From Aplectana chamaeleonis (lineage: Eukaryota; Nematoda; Chromadorea; Rhabditida; Cosmocercidae): 64,000 nucleotides of DNA. Positions within the stretch are counted from its first letter, which is position 1, and every line of letters begins with the position of its first letter. This document shows, one piece after another, positions 28,101-38,990 of this stretch. The stretch is from contig JAPDOI010000289.1 of NCBI GenBank assembly GCA_029168955.1, forward strand, positions 1 to 64,000, written 5' to 3'. A model generated the notes under the pieces. It had not been told where the DNA came from, did no database searches, and worked only from the letters and a program-made list of their open reading frames with translations. The translations under genes and the position numbers were made by a program.

Positions 28101-31100
28101 TATGTACTTTACATGACATCCTGATGACGTCATCAGATGCCCTATGTACTTTACATGACATCCTGATGACGTCATCAGATGCCCTATGTACTTTACATGA
28201 CATCTTGATGACGTCATCAGATGCCCTATGTACTTTAGATGACACCCTGATGACGTCATCAGATGCCCTATGTACTTTACATGACATCCTGATGACGTCA
28301 TCAGATGCCCTATGTACTTTACATGACACCCTGATGACGTCATCAGATGCCCTATGTACTTTACATGACACCCTGATGACGTCATCAGATGCCCTATGTA
28401 CTTTAGATGACACCCTGATGACGTCATCAGATGCCCTATGTACTTTACATGACATCCTGATGACGTCATCAGATGCCCTATGTACTTTACATGACATCCT
28501 GATGACGTCATCAGATGCCCTATGTACTTTACATGACATCCTGATGACGTCATCAGATGCCCTATGTACTTTACATGACATCCTGATGACGTCATCAGAT
28601 GCCCTATGTACTTTACATGACACCCTGATGACGTCATCAGATGCCCTATGTACTTTACATGACACCCTGATGACGTCATCAGATGCCCTATGTACTTTAG
28701 ATGACATCCTGATGACGTCATCAGATGCCCTATGTACTTTACATGACATCCTGATGACGTCATCAGATGCCCTATGTACTTTAGATGACATCCTGATGAC
28801 GTCATCAGATGCCCTATGTACTTTACATGACATCCTGATGACGTCATCAGATGCCCTATGTACTTTACATGACATCCTGATGACGTCATCAGATGCCCTA
28901 TGTACTTTACATGACACCCTGATGACGTCATCAGATGCCCTATGTACTTTACATGACATCCTGATGACGTCATCAGATGCCCTATGTACTTTACATGACA
29001 TCCTGATGACGTCATCAGATGCCCTATGTACTTTAGATGACACCCTGATGACGTCATCAGATGCCCAATGTACTTTACATGACATCCTGATGACGTCATC
29101 AGATGCCCTATGTACTTTACATGACATCCTGATGACGTCATCAGATGCCCTATGTACTTTACATGACACCCTGATGACGTCATCAGATGCCCTATGTACT
29201 TTAGATGACATCCTGATGACGTCATCAGATGCCCTATGTACTTTACATGACATCCTGATGACGTCATCAGATGCCCTATGTACTTTACATGACATCCTGA
29301 TGACGTCATCAGATGCCCTATGTACTTTAGATGACACCCTGATGACGTAATCAGATGCCCTATGTACTTTACATGACATCCTGATGACGTCATCAGATGC
29401 CCTATGTACTTTACATGACACCCTGATGACGTCATCAGATGCCCTATGTACTTTACATGACATCCTGATGACGTCATCAGATGCCCTATGTACTTTACAT
29501 GACATCCTGATGACGTCATCAGATGCCCTATGTACTTTACATGACATCCTGATGACGTCATCAGATGCCCTATGTACTTTACATGACATCCTGATGACGT
29601 CATCAGATGCCCTATGTACTTTACATGACATCCTGATGACGTCATCAGATGCCCTATGTACTTTACATGACATCCTGATGACGTCATCAGATGCCCTATG
29701 TACTTTACATGACATCCTGATGACGTCATCAGATGCCCTATGTACTTTACATGACATCCTGATGACGTCATCAGATGCCCTATGTACTTTAGATGACATC
29801 CTGATGACGTCATCAGATGCCCTATGTACTTTACATGACATCCTGATGACGTCATCAGATGCCCTATGTACTTTACATGACATCCTGATGACGTCATCAG
29901 ATGCCCTATGTACTTTACATGACATCCTGATGACGTCATCAGATGCCCTATGTACTTTACATGACATCCTGATGACGTCATCAGATGCCCTATGTACTTT
30001 ACATGACATCCTGATGACGTCATCAGATGCCCTATGTACTTTACATGACATCCTGATGACGTCATCAGATGCCCTATGTACTTTACATGACATCCTGATG
30101 ACGTCATCAGATGCCCTATGTACTTTACATGACATCCTGATGACGTCATCAGATGCCCTATGTACTTTACATGACATCCTGATGACGTCATCAGATGCCC
30201 TATGTACTTTACATGACATCCTGATGACGTCATCAGATGCCCTATGTACTTTACATGACATCCTGATGACGTCATCAGATGCCCTATGTACTTTACATGA
30301 CATCCTGATGACGTCATCAGATGCCCTATGTACTTTAGATGACACCCTGATGACGTCATCAGATGCCCTATGTACTTTACATGACATCCTGATGACGTCA
30401 TCAGATGCCCTATGTACTTTACATGACATCCTGATGACGTCATCAGATGCCCTATGTACTTTACATGACATCCTGATGACGTCATCAGATGCCCTATGTA
30501 CTTTACATGACATCCTGATGACGTCATCAGATGCCCTATGTACTTTACATGACATCCTGATGACGTCATCAGATGCCCTATGTACTTTACATGACATCCT
30601 GATGACGTCATCAGATGCCCTATGTACTTTACATGACATCCTGATGACGTCATCAGATGCCCTATGTACTTTACATGACATCCTGTTGACGTCATCAGAT
30701 GCCCTATGTACTCTACATGACATCCTGATGACGTCATCAGATGCCCTATGTACTTTATATGACACCCTGATGACGTCATCAGATGCCCTATGTACTTTAG
30801 ATGACACCCTGATGACGTCATCAGATGCCCTATGTACTTTACATGACATCCTGATGACGTCATCAGATGCCCTATGTACTTTACATGACATCCTGATGAC
30901 GTCATCAGATGCCCTATGTACTTTACATGACATCCTGATGACGTCATCAGATGCCCTATGTACTTTACATGACACCCTGATGACGTCATCAGATGCCCTA
31001 TGTACTTTACATGACATCCTGATGACGTCATCAGATGCCCTATGTACTTTACATGACATCCTGATGACGTCATCAGATGCCCTATGTACTTTACATGACA

Positions 31101-31385
31101 TCCTGATGACGTCATCAGATGCCCTATGTACTTTACATGACATCCTGATGACGTCATCAGATGCCCTATGTACTTTACATGACACCCTGATGACGTCATC
31201 AGATGCCCTATGTACTTTACATGACATCCTGATGACGTCATCAGATGCCCTATGTACTTTACATGACATCCTGATGACGTCATCAGATGCCCTATGTACT
31301 TTACATGACATCCTGATGACGTCATCAGATGCCCTATGTACTTTAGATGACATCCTGATGACGTCATCAGATGCCCTATGTACTT

Positions 31386-31990
31386 TCCATTACATGCTGA
31401 TGACGTCACCAGATGCCCTATGTACTTTCCATGACATGCTGATGACGTCATCAGATGCCCTATTTACATGACATGCTGTTAACGTCATCAGATGCCCTAT
31501 GTACTTCACATGACATGCTGATGACGTCATCAGATGCCCTATGTACTTTACATGACATCCTGATGACGTCATCAGATGCCCTATGTACTTTAGATGACAT
31601 CCTGATGACGTCATCAGATGCCCTATGTACTTTACATGACATCCTGATGACGTCATCAGATGCCCTATGTACTTTACATGACATCCTGATGACGTCATCA
31701 GATGCCCTATGTACTTTACATGACATCCTGATGACGTCATCATATGCCCAATGTACTTTACATGACATCCTGATGACGTCATCAGATGCCGTATGTACTT
31801 CACATGGCATCCTGATGACGTCATCAGATGCCCTATGTACTTCACATGACACCCTGATGACGTCATCAGATGCCCTATGTACTTTACATGACATCCTGAT
31901 AACGTCATAACATGCCCTATGTACTTTACATGACATCCTGATGACGTCGTCAGATGTCCTATGTACTTTTCATGACATCCTGATGACGTC
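31386..31990 (+). repeat. Degenerate sub-block of array A with private CATGCTG variant and 5-bp deletion
   Basis: Four consecutive junctions read CATGCTG rather than CATCCTG, which looks like a local amplification of a private variant. Other changes include TTTCCATTACATG, GCCCTATTTACATG (5 bp lost near 31,463, shifting phase from 26 to 21), GTTAACGTC, CATATGCCCAATG, TTCACATGGCATCC, CATAACATGCCC and GTCGTCAGATGTCC. Units beyond about 32,000 return to near consensus. This may be an old array edge now buried inside the array. Confidence 0.85.
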
Positions 31991-34900
31991 ATCAGATGCC
32001 CTATGTACTCTTCATGACATCCTGATGACGTCATCAGATGCCCTATGTACTTTACATGACATCCTGATGACGTCATCAGATGCCCTATGTACTTTACATG
32101 ACATCCTGATGACGTCATCAGATGCCCTATGTACTTTAGATGACACCCTGATGACGTCATCAGATGCCCTATGTACTTTACATGACATCCTGATGACGTC
32201 ATCAGATGCCCTATGTACTTTACATGACATCCTGATGACGTCATCAGATGCCCTATGTACTTTACATGACATCCTGATGACGTCATCAGATGCCCTATGT
32301 ACTTTACATGACATCCTGATGACGTCATCAGATGCCCTATGTACTTTACATGACATCCTGATGACGTCATCAGATGCCCTATGTACTTTACATGACATCC
32401 TGATGACGTCATCAGATGCCCTATGTACTTTACATGACATCCTGATGACGTCATCAGATGCCCTATGTACTTTACATGACATCCTGATGACGTCATCAGA
32501 TGCCCTATGTACTTTACATGACATCCTGATGACGTCATCAGATGCCCTATGTACTTTACATGACACCCTGATGACGTCATCAGATGCCCTATGTACTTTA
32601 CATGACATCCTGATGACGTCATCAGATGCCCTATGTACTTTACATGACATCCTGATGACGTCATCAGATGCCCTATGTACTTTACATGACACCCTGATGA
32701 CGTCATCAGATGCCCTATGTACTTTACATGACATCCTGATGACGTCATCAGATGCCCTATGTACTTTACATGACATCCTGATGACGTCATCAGATGCCCT
32801 ATGTACTTTAGATGACATCCTGATGACGTCATCAGATGCCCTATGTACTTTACATGACATCCTGATGACGTCATCAGATGCCCTATGTACTTTACATGAC
32901 ATCCTGATGACGTCATCAGATGCCCTATGTACTTTACATGACATCCTGATGACGTCATCAGATGCCCTATGTACTTTACATGACATCCTGATGACGTCAT
33001 CAGATGCCCTATGTACTTTACATGACATCCTGATGACGTCATCAGATGCCCTATGTACTTTACATGACATCCTGATGACGTCATCAGATGCCCTATGTAC
33101 TTTAGATGACACCCTGATGACGTAATCAGATGCCCTATGTACTTTACATGACATCCTGATGACGTCATCAGATGCCCTATGTACTTTACATGACATCCTG
33201 ATGACGTCATCAGATGCCCTATGTACTTTAGATGACACCCTGATGACGTCATCAGATGCCCTATGTACTTTACATGACATCCTGATGACGTCATCAGATG
33301 CCCTATGTACTTTACATGACATCCTGATGACGTCATCAGATGCCCTATGTACTTTAGATGACACCCTGATGACGTAATCAGATGCCCTATGTACTTTACA
33401 TGACATCCTGATGACGTCATCAGATGCCCTATGTACTTTACATGACATCCTGATGACGTCATCAGATGCCCTATGTACTTTACATGACATCCTGATGACG
33501 TCATCAGATGCCCTATGTACTTTACATGACATCCTGATGACGTCATCAGATGCCCTATGTACTTTACATGACATCCTGATGACGTCATCAGATGCCCTAT
33601 GTACTTTACATGACATCCTGATGACGTCATCAGATGCCCTATGTACTTTAGATGACACCCTGATGACGTAATCAGATGCCCTATGTACTTTACATGACAT
33701 CCTGATGACGTCATCAGATGCCCTATGTACTTTACATGACATCCTGATGACGTCATCAGATGCCCTATGTACTTTACATGACATCCTGATGACGTCATCA
33801 GATGCCCTATGTACTTTACATGACATCCTGATGACGTCATCAGATGCCCTATGTACTTTACATGACACCCTGATGACGTCATCAGATGCCCTATGTACTT
33901 TACATGACATCCTGATGACGTCATCAGATGCCCTATGTACTTTACATGACATCCTGATGATGTCATCAGATGCCCTATGTACTTTACATGACACCCTGAT
34001 GACGTCATCAGATGCCCTATGTACTTTAGATGACACCCTGATGACGTCATCAGATGCCCTATGTACTTTACATGACATCCTGATGACGTCATCAGATGCC
34101 CTATGTACTTTACATGACATCCTGATGACGTCATCAGATGCCCTATGTACTTTAGATGACACCCTGATGACGTAATCAGATGCCCTATGTACTTTACATG
34201 ACATCCTGATGACGTCATCAGATGCCCTATGTACTTTACATGACATCCTGATGACGTCATCAGATGCCCTATGTACTTTAGATGACATCCTGATGACGTC
34301 ATCAGATGCCCTATGTACTTTACATGACATCCTGATGACGTCATCAGATGCCCTATGTACTTTACATGACATCCTGATGACGTCATCAGATGCCCTATGT
34401 ACTTTACATGACACCCTGATGACGTCATCAGATGCCCTATGTACTTTACATGACATCCTGATGACGTCATCAGATGCCCTATGTACTTTACATGACATCC
34501 TGATGACGTCATCAGATGCCCTATGTACTTTACATGACATCCTGATGACGTCATCAGATGCCCTATGTACCTTACATGACATCCTGATGACGTCATCAGA
34601 TGCCCTATGTACTTTACATGACATCCTGATGACGTCATCAGATGCCCTATGTACTTTACATGACATCCTGATGACGTCATCAGATGCCCTATGTACTTTA
34701 CATGACACCCTGATGACGTCATCAGATGCCCTATGTACTTTACATGACATCCTGATGACGTCATCAGATGCCCTATGTACTTTAGATGACACCCTGATGA
34801 CGTAATCAGATGCCCTATGTACTTTACATGACATCCTGATGACGTCATCAGATGCCCTATGTACTTTACATGACATCCTGATGACGTCATCAGATGCCCT

Positions 34901-35376
34901 ATGTACTTTACATGACATCCTGATGACGTCATCAGATGCCCTATGTACTTTACATGACATCCTGATGACGTCATCAGATGCCCTATGTACTTTACATGAC
35001 ATCCTGATGACGTCATCAGATGCCCTATGTACTCTAGATGACATCCTGATGACGTCATCAGATGCCCTATGTACTTTACATGACATCCTGATGACGTCAT
35101 CAGATGCCCTATGTACTCTAGATGACACCCTGATGACGTAATCAGATGCCCTATGTACTTTACATGACATCCTGATGACGTCATCAGATGCCCTATGTAC
35201 TTTACATGACATCCTGATGACGTCATCAGATGCCCTATGTACTTTAGATGACACCCTGATGACGTAATCAGATGCCCTATGTACTTTACATGACATCCTG
35301 ATGACGTCATCAGATGCCCTATGTACTTTACATGACATCCTGATGACGTCATCAGATGCCCTATGTACTTTACATG

Positions 35377-35645
35377 ACACCATGATGACGCCATCAGATG
35401 CCCTATGTACTTTAGATGACACCCTGATGACGTCATCAGATGCCCTATGTACTTTACATGACATCCTGATGACGTCACCAGATGCCCTATGTACTTTACA
35501 TGACATCCTGATGACGTCATCAGATGCCCTATGTACCTTACATGACATCCTGATGACGTCATCAGATGCCCTATGTACCTTACATGACATCTTGATGACG
35601 TCATCAGATGCCCTATGTACTTTAGATGACACCCTGATGACGTAA
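35377..35645 (+). repeat. Variant cassette copy 5 (array A)
   Basis: It has the same ordered markers as copies 1 and 3 some 29-34 kb away. The one difference is that the second unit reads GACGTCATC where the others have GACGCAATC. This may be a conversion back to consensus or the state before that mutation. Confidence 0.8.
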
Positions 35646-36360
35646 TCAGATGCCCTATGTACTTTACATGACATCCTGATGACGTCATCAGATGCCCTAT
35701 GTACTTTACATGACATCCTGATGACGTCATCAGATGCCCTATGTACTCTAGATGACACCCTGATGACGTAATCAGATGCCCTATGTACTTTACATGACAT
35801 CCTGATGACGTCATCAGATGCCCTATGTACTTTACATGACATCCTGATGACGTCATCAGATGCCCTAAGTACTTCAGATGACATCCTGATGACGTCATCA
35901 GCTGCCCTATGTACTTTACATGACATCCTGATGATGTCATCAGATGCCCTATGTGCTTTACATGACATCCTGATGACGTCATCAGATGCCCTATGTACTT
36001 TAGATGACACCCTGATGACGTCATCAGATGCCCTATGTACTTTACATGACATCCTGATGACGTCATCAGATGCCCTATGTACTTTACATGACATCCTGAT
36101 GACGTCATCAGCTGCCCTATGTACTTTACATGACATCCTGATGACGTCATCAGATGCCCTATGTACTTTACATGACATCCTGATGACGTCATCAGATGCC
36201 CTATGTACTTTACATGACATCCTGATGACGTCATCAGATGCCCTATGTACTTTACATGACATCCTGATGACGTCATCAGATGCCCTATGTACTTTAAATG
36301 ACATCCTGATGACGTCATCAGATGCCCTATGTACTTTAGATGACACCCTGATGACGTAAT

Positions 36361-36425
36361 CAGATGGGCTATATTCTTTAGATAACAAACTGATGACGTC
36401 ATCAGATGCCCTATGTACTTAAGAT
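36361..36425 (+). repeat. Degenerate array A monomer
   Basis: One unit reads CAGATGGGCTATATTCTTTA followed by GATAACAAACTGATG, with about eight substitutions and no length change. It is flanked by TTTAGATGACACCC-type units, and the next unit ends ACTTAAGATG. Confidence 0.85.
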
Positions 36426-37899
36426 GACACCCTGATGACGTCATCAGATGCCCTATGTACTTTAGATGACACCCTGATGACGTCATCAGATGCCCTATGT
36501 ACTTTACATGACATCCTGATGACGTCATCAGATGCCCTATGTACTTTACATGACATCCTGATGACGTCATCAGATGCCCTATGTACTTTAGATGACACCC
36601 TGATGACGTAATCAGATGCCCTATGTACTTTAGATGACATCCTGATGACGTCATCAGATGCCCTATGTACTTTACATGACATCCTGATGACGTCATCAGA
36701 TGCCCTATGTACTTTACATGACATCCTGATGACGTCATCAGATGCCCTATGTACCTTACATGACATCCTGATGACGTCATCAGATGCCCTATGTACTTTA
36801 CATGACATCCTGATGACGTCATCAGATGCCCTATGTACTTTAAATGACATCCTGATGACGTCATCAGATGCCCTATGTACTTTACATGACATCCTGATGA
36901 CGTCATCAGATGCCCTATGTACTTTACATGACATCCTGATGACGTCATCAGATGCCCTATGTACTTTACATGACACCCTGATGACGTCATCAGATGCCCT
37001 ATGTACCTTACATGACATCCTGATGACGTCATCAGATGCCCTATGTACCTTACATGACATCCTGATGACGTCATCAGATGCCCTATGTACTTTACATGAC
37101 ACCCTGATGACGTCATCAGATGCCCTATGTACTTTACATGACATCCTGATGACGTCATCAGATGCCCTATGTACTTTAGATGACACCCTGATGACGTCAT
37201 CAGATGCCCTATGTACTTTACATGACACCATGATGACGTCATCAGATGCCGTATGTACTTTAGATGACACCCTGATGACGTCATCAGATGCCCTATGTAC
37301 TTTAGATGACACCCTGATGACGTAATCAGATGCCCTATGTACTTTACATGACATCCTGATGACGTCATCAGATGCCCTATGTACTTTACATGACATCCTG
37401 ATGACGTCATCAGATGCCCTATGTACTCTAGATGACACCCTGATGACGTAATCAGATGCCCTATGTACTTTACATGACATCCTGATGACGTCATCAGATG
37501 CCCTATGTACTTTACATGACATCCTGATGACGTCATCAGATGCCCTATGTACCTTACATGACATCTTGATGACGTCATCAGATGCCCTATGTACTTTACA
37601 TGACACCATGATGACGTCATCAGATGCCCTATGTACTTTAGATGACATCCTGATGACGTCATCAGATGCCCTATGTACCTTACATGACATCCTGATGACG
37701 TCATCAGATGCCCTATGTACTTTACATGACATCCTGATGACGTCATCAGATGCCCTATGTACTCTAGATGACACCCTGATGACGTAATCAGATGCCCTAT
37801 GTACCTTACATGACATCCTGATGACGTCATCAGATGCCCTATGTACCTTACATGACATCTTGATGACGTCATCAGATGCCCTATGTACTTTAGATGACA

Positions 37900-38799
37900 C
37901 CCTGATGACGTAATCAGATGCCCTATGTACTTTACATGACATCCTGATGACGTCATCAGATGCCCTATGTACTTTACATGACATCCTGATGACGTCATCA
38001 GATGCCCTATGTACCTTACATGACATCCTGATGACGTCACCTAATGCCCTATGTACCTTACATGACATCCTGATGACGTCATCAGATGCCCTATGTACTC
38101 TAGATGACACCCTGATGACGTAATCAGATGCCCTATGTACTTTACATGACATCCTGATGACGTCATCAGATGCCCTATGCACTTTACATGACATCCTGAT
38201 GACGTCATCAGATGCCCTATGTACCTTACATGACATCTTGATGACGTCATCAGATGCCCTATGTACTTTACATGACACCATGATGACGTCATCAGATGCC
38301 CTATGTACTTTAGATGACATCCTGATGACGTCATCAGATGCCCTATGTGCCTTATATGACATCTTGATGACGTCATCAGATGCCCTATGTACTTTACACG
38401 ATATCCTGATGACGTCATCAGATGCCCTATGTACTCTAGATGACACCCCGATGACGTAATCAGATGCCCTATGTACCTTACATGACATCCTGATGACGTC
38501 ACCTAATGCCCTATGTACCTTACATGACATCTTGATGACGTCATCAGATGCCCTATGTACTTTACATGACACCATGATGACGTCATCAGATGCCCTATGT
38601 ACTTTAGATGACACCCTGATGACGTCATCTGGTGCCCTATGTACTTTAGATGACACCCTGATGACGTCATCAGATGCCCTATGTACCTTACATGACATCT
38701 TGATGACGTCATCAGATGCCCTATGCTTTTTACATGACACCATGATGACGTCATCAGGTGCCCTATGTACTTTAGATGACACCCTCTAGACGTCATCAG
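37900..38799 (+). repeat. Diverging right edge of array A
   Basis: Variants become denser toward the junction: CACCTAATGCCC (twice, near 38,037 and 38,499), GATATCCTG, ACACCCCG, TATGCAC, TATGTGCCTTATATG, TCTGGTGCCC, CAGGTGCCC, TATGCTTTTTAC and many CATCTTG and CACCATG units. Higher divergence at array ends is the usual pattern when unequal exchange homogenises the interior more than the edges. The 42-bp register still holds (phase 21). Confidence 0.8.
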
Positions 38800-38812
38800 T
38801 GCGGGACCCGAC
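38780..38812 (+). other. Direct junction between satellite arrays A and B
   Basis: Array A ends in a mutated unit reading ACACCCTCTAGACGTCATC, where GAT has become CTA, followed by AG at 38,798-38,799. TGCGGGACCCGACTGG of array B begins at 38,800. No spacer, transposon, target-site duplication or polyA tract is visible. At most one base (G) of microhomology exists between the two sides. The break falls just 3' of the CRE palindrome core of A and within the GTGTGCGGG segment of B. Confidence 0.93.
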
Positions 38813-38823
38813 TGGAAGTGCAC

Positions 38824-38836
38824 CACGCGCCGTGGA
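38824..38836. repeat. Array B unit dyad CCACG/CGTGG with CGC centre (representative copy)
   Basis: CCACGCGCCGTGG has a perfect 5-bp stem around a 3-nt centre and recurs in GTGG-type units. In GTGTAAA-type units the outermost pair is lost. A second short dyad, CGGGACCCG, lies 23 bp away centre to centre in the modal unit. The arrangement parallels the two dyads of array A. Function is unknown. Confidence 0.55.
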
Positions 38837-38990
38837 AAGCGTGCGGGACCCAATCGGAAGTGGGCCAAGCGCCGTGTAAAGGGTGCGGGACCCAACTGGA
38901 AGTGCACCACGCGCCGTGGAAAGTGTGCGGGACCCGACTGGAAGTGCGCCACGCCCGTCGAAAGTGAGCGGGACCTAACTGGAAGTGCGC

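Larger units (their letters stand above)
2791..31455 (+). repeat. Array A core: about 28.6 kb in unbroken 42-bp register
   Basis: ATGACGTCATC unit starts at 3,344, 4,772, 5,276, 10,358, 20,144 and 29,384 all leave remainder 26 on division by 42, so there is no net gain or loss across about 682 units. Variants here are almost entirely single-base substitutions. The stretch includes long runs of consensus units, for example about 8.9-9.7, 10.6-12.4, 13.6-15.9, 16.5-19.7 and 29.4-31.3 kb. It also includes tracts rich in the GTAATC variant class, for example 4.7-8.9, 20-21, 22.5-24.2 and 24.7-27.5 kb. Confidence 0.93.
1..38799 (+). repeat. Satellite array A: 42-bp tandem repeat, about 923 head-to-tail units
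   Basis: The whole interval is one 42-bp unit repeated in a single orientation, with no unrelated insert, transposon or gene inside. Taking the unit to start at ATCCTGATGACG, positions 4-19 are the 16-bp palindrome CTGATGACGTCATCAG and positions 27-39 are the inverted repeat ATGTACTTTACAT. Consensus G+C is 18/42 (43%), with one CpG per unit. Most units differ from consensus at zero to three positions. Common variants are ACCTTACAT for ACTTTACAT, CATCTTG for CATCCTG, GTCACCAG for GTCATCAG, and the linked class TTTAGATGACACCC + GTAATCAG. The array already starts mid-unit at base 1, so its left end lies outside the window. No promoter, splice or polyadenylation context marks it as a gene. It is best called satellite DNA; the family name and host are unknown to me. 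Confidence 0.97.

Noticed and set aside
2031..38782. Giant ORFs on the minus strand and many shorter plus-strand ORFs in array A as protein genes
   Set aside because: They are pure 14-residue repeats in overlapping opposite-strand frames that cannot all be constrained. They start and stop at random variant units, carry freely non-synonymous changes, and lack any non-repeat domain, signal or gene context.
1..38799. CRISPR array
   Set aside because: There are no unique spacers. The full 42-bp period is repeated sequence, and no cas genes are present.
1..38799. Hammerhead ribozyme encoded by the satellite, suggested by CTGATGA in every unit
   Set aside because: The core also needs a conserved GAAA box after stem II and a matching cleavage site. 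Unit A lacks GAAA (one stray CATGAAATCC near 2,390 only), and CTGATGA is explained by the palindrome.
38770..38830. Transposon or retroelement at the A/B junction
   Set aside because: No terminal repeats, target-site duplication, polyA or element sequence. B starts directly as normal repeat units.
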